Source: Erysipelotrichaceae bacterium (GTDB lineage: Bacteria > Bacillota_I > Bacilli_A > Erysipelotrichales > Erysipelotrichaceae). Taken from it: a DNA stretch of 17,221 nucleotides. The DNA lies in the NCBI GenBank assembly GCA_024709285.1, contig JANJWY010000125.1, forward strand, positions 1 to 17,221, in the 5' to 3' direction. Under the pieces are notes generated by a model. It was not told the DNA's origin, did not search any database, and saw only the letters and a list, made by a program, of their open reading frames with translations. This document shows positions 13,392 through 17,221 of this stretch, piece by piece (position 1 is the stretch's first letter; every line of letters starts with the position of its first letter). Both the position numbers and the translations under genes were made by a program.

Positions 13392-14580
13392 AGTGAATGG
13401 TTTTATTTTTGTTCTCGTTGCTCATATGAAAAACAATCGCAAAAGGTATCATGTAGGATAGCAGAGAGGAACCTCCCGCAGATATAAGTGGCAGTGTGAT
13501 GCCGGTGATGGGTAATAATCCGACAATCATTCCCATGTTTTGAAACTGTTGAAATAAAAGCATTCCCAGCAGTCCGGCAACCATATATCGCTCCCGTGGA
13601 TGCTCATAAGCCAAAGCAATGGCTAAGAGTTTCAGATCCAAAAGCAAATTTACAATAAGTACGGTAGCTGTTCCGATAAAACCGTAATTTTTACCAATGA
13701 CAGCAAAAATAAAATCGTTTTGCGGTTCTAGCAAGGTAATTAAAATTTCTTCATTGCCTCGGCCTGTCCAGCCGGCAGAGCCCACAGCCAACAATGATGT
13801 ATAAAGCTGATTACCCCAAGAATATATATACTTTTCTGTGGCCAACCATCCATGAAACCGATTAAGCCGATAAGAGTTTCCCAAGATACTCGCCAATGTC
13901 TCAGGAGATGTTTGATATAAATAGACAGAACCACCTAAAACAACGGTCATTAAGATCAAACCCGCCCAAATCCAATGGTGCTTAATCCCAGATATCGCAA
14001 GAATGGCTAATATTGTAAATATAATGACAATCGGTATTCCTGTATCGGGTTGAAGAATGATTAGTGCCAGCGGAGGCAAAACGTACTTGGCAACATTGGC
14101 AAAGAGTAACATGTCTGTTTTAAAACTAATGATCGTCCGATTGCGATTGTGTTCATCAACAACGTTGGCGGTCATTATAATTAAAACGATCTTCATAAAT
14201 TCGCTTGGTTGCAGTGTGCCTATCCCAGGTAAGATGATCCACGCCCTCGTTCCGTTGAGCGGTCGGATAAATGGCAAATCGATGAATCTGTCTAAAAAGA
14301 GCAATAACAGCAAAATCATTAAAATCCAGTAAAAAACCCGTACTCCGGTAAAAAGGCGATCAATGCCAAAGAACAATAAGCCGGCGAGCAGTGAAAAACC
14401 CAGGACAAACCAAATACCCTGTTTGATCAGAATATCCTGTCCATTGACGGTACTTGAAGTTAATGGAATCGCTCCTTGAATAGCAACAATGCTGAAAAGG
14501 GCCATCAATAGCAGAATGACGGTCAGCGTAATGTCTAATTTAAAGGATTTTTTTGTTTTTTCTGTCTTTTGAATCGTCAC
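13390..14580 (-). CDS. SEDS-family peptidoglycan glycosyltransferase (RodA/FtsW)
   Basis: SEDS proteins polymerise lipid II into glycan strands together with a class B penicillin-binding protein, for elongation (RodA) or division (FtsW). From a GTG at 14580 the protein has 396 residues and about ten membrane helices. Key motifs are GTLQPSEFMK (121-130), LQPDTG (176-181), the extracellular EPQNDFIFAVIGKNYGF, whose Asp289 is the expected catalytic acid, and TLPLISAGGSSLL (362-374). The start is chosen because AAGGAG lies 7 nt before GTG; upstream ATG codons would run over the divergent gene's start and promoter. RodA versus FtsW cannot be settled from sequence alone; the QPSEFMK and QPDTG context leans towards RodA. 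No penicillin-binding protein gene is adjacent. The short N-terminal tail is Lys-rich. Confidence 0.92.
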   Translation of the reverse strand: MTIQKTEKTKKSFKLDITLTVILLLMALFSIVAIQGAIPLTSSTVNGQDILIKQGIWFVLGFSLLAGLLFFGIDRLFTGVRVFYWILMILLLLLFLDRFIDLPFIRPLNGTRAWIILPGIGTLQPSEFMKIVLIIMTANVVDEHNRNRTIISFKTDMLLFANVAKYVLPPLALIILQPDTGIPIVIIFTILAILAISGIKHHWIWAGLILMTVVLGGSVYLYQTSPETLASILGNSYRLNRFHGWLATEKYIYSWGNQLYTSLLAVGSAGWTGRGNEEILITLLEPQNDFIFAVIGKNYGFIGTATVLIVNLLLDLKLLAIALAYEHPRERYMVAGLLGMLLFQQFQNMGMIVGLLPITGITLPLISAGGSSLLSYMIPFAIVFHMSNENKNKTIH

Positions 14581-14591
14581 TTCAATACTCC

Positions 14592-14632
14592 TTGGTGAAT
14601 TGTTTCCTTCGTTGTGTATAATTAAGTATAAT
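14592..14632. promoter_or_regulatory. Divergent promoter region of the SEDS and PTS-like genes
   Basis: The gap between these divergent genes holds two TATAAT boxes on the plus strand (14617-14622 and 14627-14632). TTGGTG at 14592-14597 is 19 nt from the first. On the minus strand TATACT (complement of 14625-14630) could serve as a -10 for the SEDS gene. The elements overlap, so the two transcripts may compete. No well-spaced -35 is seen for either, so exact promoters remain uncertain. Confidence 0.5.
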
Positions 14633-14658
14633 GGTATCATAGAATCCGAGGTGATTGT

Positions 14659-16275
14659 ATGCGGAGATGGCATTCTTTATTGGAAATCGTGCAATTCCCA
14701 CTTAAAACCCTGTTTGTCTCTACTATTTTTATGGGATTGGGCGGTTTGCTGTTAAATCCGAATCTGGTAACGATCGTAACAGTTGAAAACCGGTGGATTT
14801 TAACTTTCGCAGAATTAATGCGTTATTTTGGTGGCATGATGATCATGCTTTTTCCACTTTTGTTATTGATCAAAGCCTTGTCCAAACGATATGAGGATTC
14901 TGTACCGGTTTACATTGGCATCGTCGGCTATGTCGTCTTACATATTACCACAATGTTCTTCTCTTTGGGAAAATTACAACCTTCGGCATATTATCCGGTG
15001 TTAGGGATTTCGGTCGATTTGACGGATATATTCTTGCCTGGCAGCGGCGTGATTTATCCGATACAAACCGGGATTCTCTCGTCTGTTTTCTTAATCAATA
15101 TTACTCGCTTCTGTTATCAGCGCAGTCGAAAAGCGTCCGATCACGGTTTATTGCCTTTTGTAGATAAAGACACATGGGCTGCCATCGAAGTAATCTTTTG
15201 GAGTATTTTAGGTGGAATAGGGATAAGTTACTTGTGGCCATTCTTAATGCAAATCACAGATTTCATTTTTAAATTTATTGCTTCTGACATTACAAACCCA
15301 GTTAATCTGTTCTTTTATGGTATTACTGAGCGTTTATTGGCTACTGTCAGTATGAGCCGGTTAATTCGTGAACCATTTTGGTTTGGTATTTTTGGCGGTT
15401 CTTGGATTGACAGTCTTGGTAACAATTTCGTCGGAGATGTTGCTGTCTGGACAGCGCAAAGAGCCAGCGGAGTTTACTCTCTGGGATTTGGCCGTCTGAT
15501 AACGCCGTATTATGTTCTGAATATATTCGCAGTGCCTGCCTTTTTAATCGCGGCCTATCAAACTTATACAGATAAAATCAATAAGCGAAGATATTTCTCC
15601 TTTTTGCTATTTGCGATATTTTTATCGATTCTCTTTGGAACATTGTTGCCGGTTGAAATTTATATGCTCTTTGCAACCCCGATGCTCTATGTCATCCACT
15701 TATTCACCACAGGATTATTGTTTGCGACATTCGAGGCTTTCAGTGTCTCTGTGGGATACACATATTCCGGGTTGGAATTGGTCGCTACTCCGGCAAGTTT
15801 AATCGATTTGGCCATATTCTGGCGCAATCCGAGTATGCAGCGGAGTTTAACTATCATCTTGATTGTTGGATTATTGATGTTTGTATTCTACTATCTGATT
15901 ACAAGAATGTACTATAGAAGAATTGCTGTGGATGCAATGAATATTGGTGTCAAAGCTGAGAAAGTACAAGCAATCATTCAAGCGTTTGGCGGACTTGATA
16001 ACATCCGGATGGCACATTCTACACCGAACCGTCTAACCATATTGCCTTTTGATAAAACGATCGTCGATTTTAAGCGGGTGCATCTTGTCGGTCTTTATAA
16101 AATTGTGGAAACACGCGCCGGATATTCCATGGCATTCGGAGCTTGTTCATATATGCTTAGAAGTGAATTGGTAAAAATGATGAGAGAGCAACAACGTCAG
16201 CTACTTGATAATACGCAAGCGTTTGAAGTAATAACAGATGAAATGTTGGCGAAAGCTGATCAGAAAGCGAAGTAG
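14659..16275 (+). CDS. PTS EIICB-like membrane protein with degenerate active sites
   Basis: The 538-residue protein has the layout of a glucose/N-acetylglucosamine-family PTS permease: EIIC membrane domain (about 10-420) and C-terminal EIIB-like domain (about 430-510). Recognisable EIIC parts are GVYSLGFGRLITPYYVLNIFAVP (near 271-293) and ATPMLYVIHLFTTGLLFA (339-356). However, the sugar-binding GITEP(I)E motif reads GTLLPVE (327-333), losing the first Glu. The EIIB core reads NIRMAHSTPNRLTI (448-461), where the phosphorylated Cys of the CxTRLR motif is replaced by Thr455. A normal PTS transport cycle therefore seems impossible. The frame is intact, with GAGGTGA before ATG 14659 and a strong terminator after the stop, so it is not an obvious pseudogene. 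A sensor, a facilitator or another membrane role are possibilities, none demonstrated. No HPr, EI or EIIA genes are nearby. Confidence 0.8.
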   Translation: MRRWHSLLEIVQFPLKTLFVSTIFMGLGGLLLNPNLVTIVTVENRWILTFAELMRYFGGMMIMLFPLLLLIKALSKRYEDSVPVYIGIVGYVVLHITTMFFSLGKLQPSAYYPVLGISVDLTDIFLPGSGVIYPIQTGILSSVFLINITRFCYQRSRKASDHGLLPFVDKDTWAAIEVIFWSILGGIGISYLWPFLMQITDFIFKFIASDITNPVNLFFYGITERLLATVSMSRLIREPFWFGIFGGSWIDSLGNNFVGDVAVWTAQRASGVYSLGFGRLITPYYVLNIFAVPAFLIAAYQTYTDKINKRRYFSFLLFAIFLSILFGTLLPVEIYMLFATPMLYVIHLFTTGLLFATFEAFSVSVGYTYSGLELVATPASLIDLAIFWRNPSMQRSLTIILIVGLLMFVFYYLITRMYYRRIAVDAMNIGVKAEKVQAIIQAFGGLDNIRMAHSTPNRLTILPFDKTIVDFKRVHLVGLYKIVETRAGYSMAFGACSYMLRSELVKMMREQQRQLLDNTQAFEVITDEMLAKADQKAK

Positions 16276-16301
16276 AGCGCTCATCGGAGCGCTCTTTTTT
16301 T
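16274..16301 (+). terminator. Rho-independent terminator after the PTS-like gene
   Basis: A perfect 9-bp stem pairs AGAGCGCTC (16274-16282) with GAGCGCTCT (16287-16295) around ATCG and runs into an unbroken T tract to 16301. It overlaps the stop codon and directly abuts the mutS promoter. Confidence 0.93.
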
Positions 16302-16302
16302 G

Positions 16303-16311
16303 TGTTATAAT
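16303..16311 (+). promoter_or_regulatory. Extended -10 promoter of mutS
   Basis: TGT followed by TATAAT (16306-16311) gives an extended -10. The -35 position falls inside the upstream terminator and has no good hexamer. Transcription would begin near 16318, leaving a leader of only about 14 nt. Confidence 0.65.
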
Positions 16312-16331
16312 AGGTACGATTGAGGTGGATT

Positions 16332-17221
16332 ATGGAAAAACTGACCCCAATGATGAAACAGTATTTTGATGTTAAAAATAATTATCCGGACGCCTTGTTA
16401 TTCTATCGTCTGGGTGATTTTTATGAATTATTTTACGAGGATGCCAAACTTGTTTCTTTAGAGTGTGATCTAGTGCTTACATCCCGTGGTGCGGGGAATG
16501 ATACGAAAGCTCCGATGTGCGGAGTACCGCACCATGCGGTAACTCCTTATATTCAAAAATTGATCGGGCGGGGGTATAAAGTCGCAATTGTCGAACAAAT
16601 GGAAGATCCTGCATTGGCAAAGGGCATTGTAAAGCGTGATGTCATTCGGATCATTACCCCAGGAACCGTCATGGATGAAAATGCGGATGAGAAGAGCGAG
16701 GTGTATATTGCTGCGGTGGAAGATGACATTACCGGATATGCGATCGCATCATGCGAAATGGCCAGCGGAAAAACTGTTCTGCGAAGAATTGAACACTCCA
16801 GGTTCGAACTTATACAGTACTGTCTTCGAAATAATATCAAAGAGATCGTTTTTCACAGTCAGATTGGTGAGCATGTCTTAAAGCGCATTCGGGAAATTCC
16901 GAATCTGATGATATCGTTTTGTGATGAACACACAATGGATGATTATTATTTGCCTTTGATAGAGCATGTCCAGAGGGAATCACTTCATACAGCCTATGGC
17001 CGATTGATCAGTTACTTACAGTCTACACAATTCAGAACACTCACACATTTACAAAGAGCTGAACTGGATGATGTGCAGTCATATTGCGAATTGGATTATT
17101 CGACGATCACAAATCTTGAGTTACTGAATCCTTTACGTCCAAATGGTAAAAATCTGACTTTGTTTGGTTATTTGGATCGCTGTAAAAGTGCGATGGGAAG
17201 CCGATTACTTAAAAACTGGAT
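16332..17221 (+). CDS. mutS: DNA mismatch repair protein MutS, 5' part (3' end outside window)
   Basis: MutS recognises mismatches and small loops and recruits MutL. The first 296 codons are present. The start is MEKLTPMMKQYFDVKNNYPD, then the mismatch-binding motif G-D-F30-Y-E32, whose Phe stacks on the mispaired base and whose Glu contacts it. Next are the domain I segment APMCGVPHHAVTPYIQKLI and VAIVEQMEDP, then IITPGT. The connector domain II follows. The end of the window (LNPLRPNGKNLTLFGYLDRCKSAMGSRLLKNW) reaches into domain III. This order identifies MutS1 rather than MutS2. GAGGTGG precedes the ATG at 16332. The ATPase domain is beyond the window. Whether mutL follows cannot be seen. 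Confidence 0.96.
   Translation, partial: MEKLTPMMKQYFDVKNNYPDALLFYRLGDFYELFYEDAKLVSLECDLVLTSRGAGNDTKAPMCGVPHHAVTPYIQKLIGRGYKVAIVEQMEDPALAKGIVKRDVIRIITPGTVMDENADEKSEVYIAAVEDDITGYAIASCEMASGKTVLRRIEHSRFELIQYCLRNNIKEIVFHSQIGEHVLKRIREIPNLMISFCDEHTMDDYYLPLIEHVQRESLHTAYGRLISYLQSTQFRTLTHLQRAELDDVQSYCELDYSTITNLELLNPLRPNGKNLTLFGYLDRCKSAMGSRLLKNW

Noticed and set aside
14581..14673. 31-codon N-terminal extension of the SEDS protein to an ATG at 14673
   Set aside because: It overlaps the start of the divergent PTS-like gene and both promoters. GTG 14580 with AAGGAG 7 nt upstream is a better start.
16636..16881. 81-codon frame inside mutS
   Set aside because: It is out of frame within a clear MutS coding region and has no protein family features.
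1..17221. CRISPR arrays, tRNA or rRNA genes, insertion sequences, prophage genes, DnaA-box clusters
   Set aside because: None was seen on either strand. No repeated spacer pattern, transposase or cloverleaf was found, and no run of TTATCCACA-type boxes marks oriC within the window.

Overview
This 17.2 kb window is a chromosomal segment from a low-to-moderate GC Gram-positive bacterium (Bacillota). It looks most like the Erysipelotrichia or a near relative. That assignment is inferred from strong AGGAGG-type ribosome binding sites, a serS T-box leader, a short bacterial SRP RNA, and the gene set; nothing here fixes the genus. gyrA, serS, ffs, tadA, dnaX and recR together match the gene neighbourhood of the replication origin in Bacillus subtilis, and two perfect parS-type ParB sites support an origin-proximal position.

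Layout. Positions 1-1644 hold the 3' part of gyrA. A convergent drug/metabolite transporter gene (1657-2511, minus) meets it at a shared hairpin. An unrecognised 194-residue protein follows (2643-3227). Next comes a strong promoter and a serine T-box leader (UCC specifier, UGGC acceptor-pairing bulge) controlling serS (3497-4783). SRP RNA ffs (about 4798-4876), tadA (4900-5349, with terminator) and a GNAT acetyltransferase (5460-5924) come after that. A tight likely operon then runs dnaX, recR, fhs, an EVE/PUA-like domain protein and an aldo/keto reductase of the YghZ/Gpr type (5997-11976). A convergent CYTH-domain gene (11983-12531, minus) is divergent from NAD kinase (12590-13372). A SEDS family gene of the RodA/FtsW type (13390-14580, minus) is divergent from a membrane protein resembling a glucose-family PTS EIICB but lacking its key residues (14659-16275). 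The 5' part of mutS (16332 to the window end) closes the segment.

How the genes fit together. Most are housekeeping genes: DNA topology (GyrA), clamp loading (DnaX), recombination repair (RecR), mismatch repair (MutS), protein targeting (SRP RNA), seryl-tRNA supply (SerRS under T-box control), tRNA wobble editing (TadA), one-carbon metabolism (Fhs), NADP supply (NAD kinase) and cell wall elongation or division (SEDS). No tRNA or rRNA genes, CRISPR arrays, insertion sequences or phage genes were seen.

Most notable are the two parS sites 402 bp apart. One forms what looks like stem III of the serS T-box leader. The other lies inside the serS coding region, where it coincides with an Arg at a position usually occupied by His. 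Also notable are the PTS-like protein that has lost its phosphocysteine and its GITE glutamate, and a protein carrying an EVE/PUA-like domain of the kind found in restriction endonucleases, placed inside the dnaX-recR-fhs operon.
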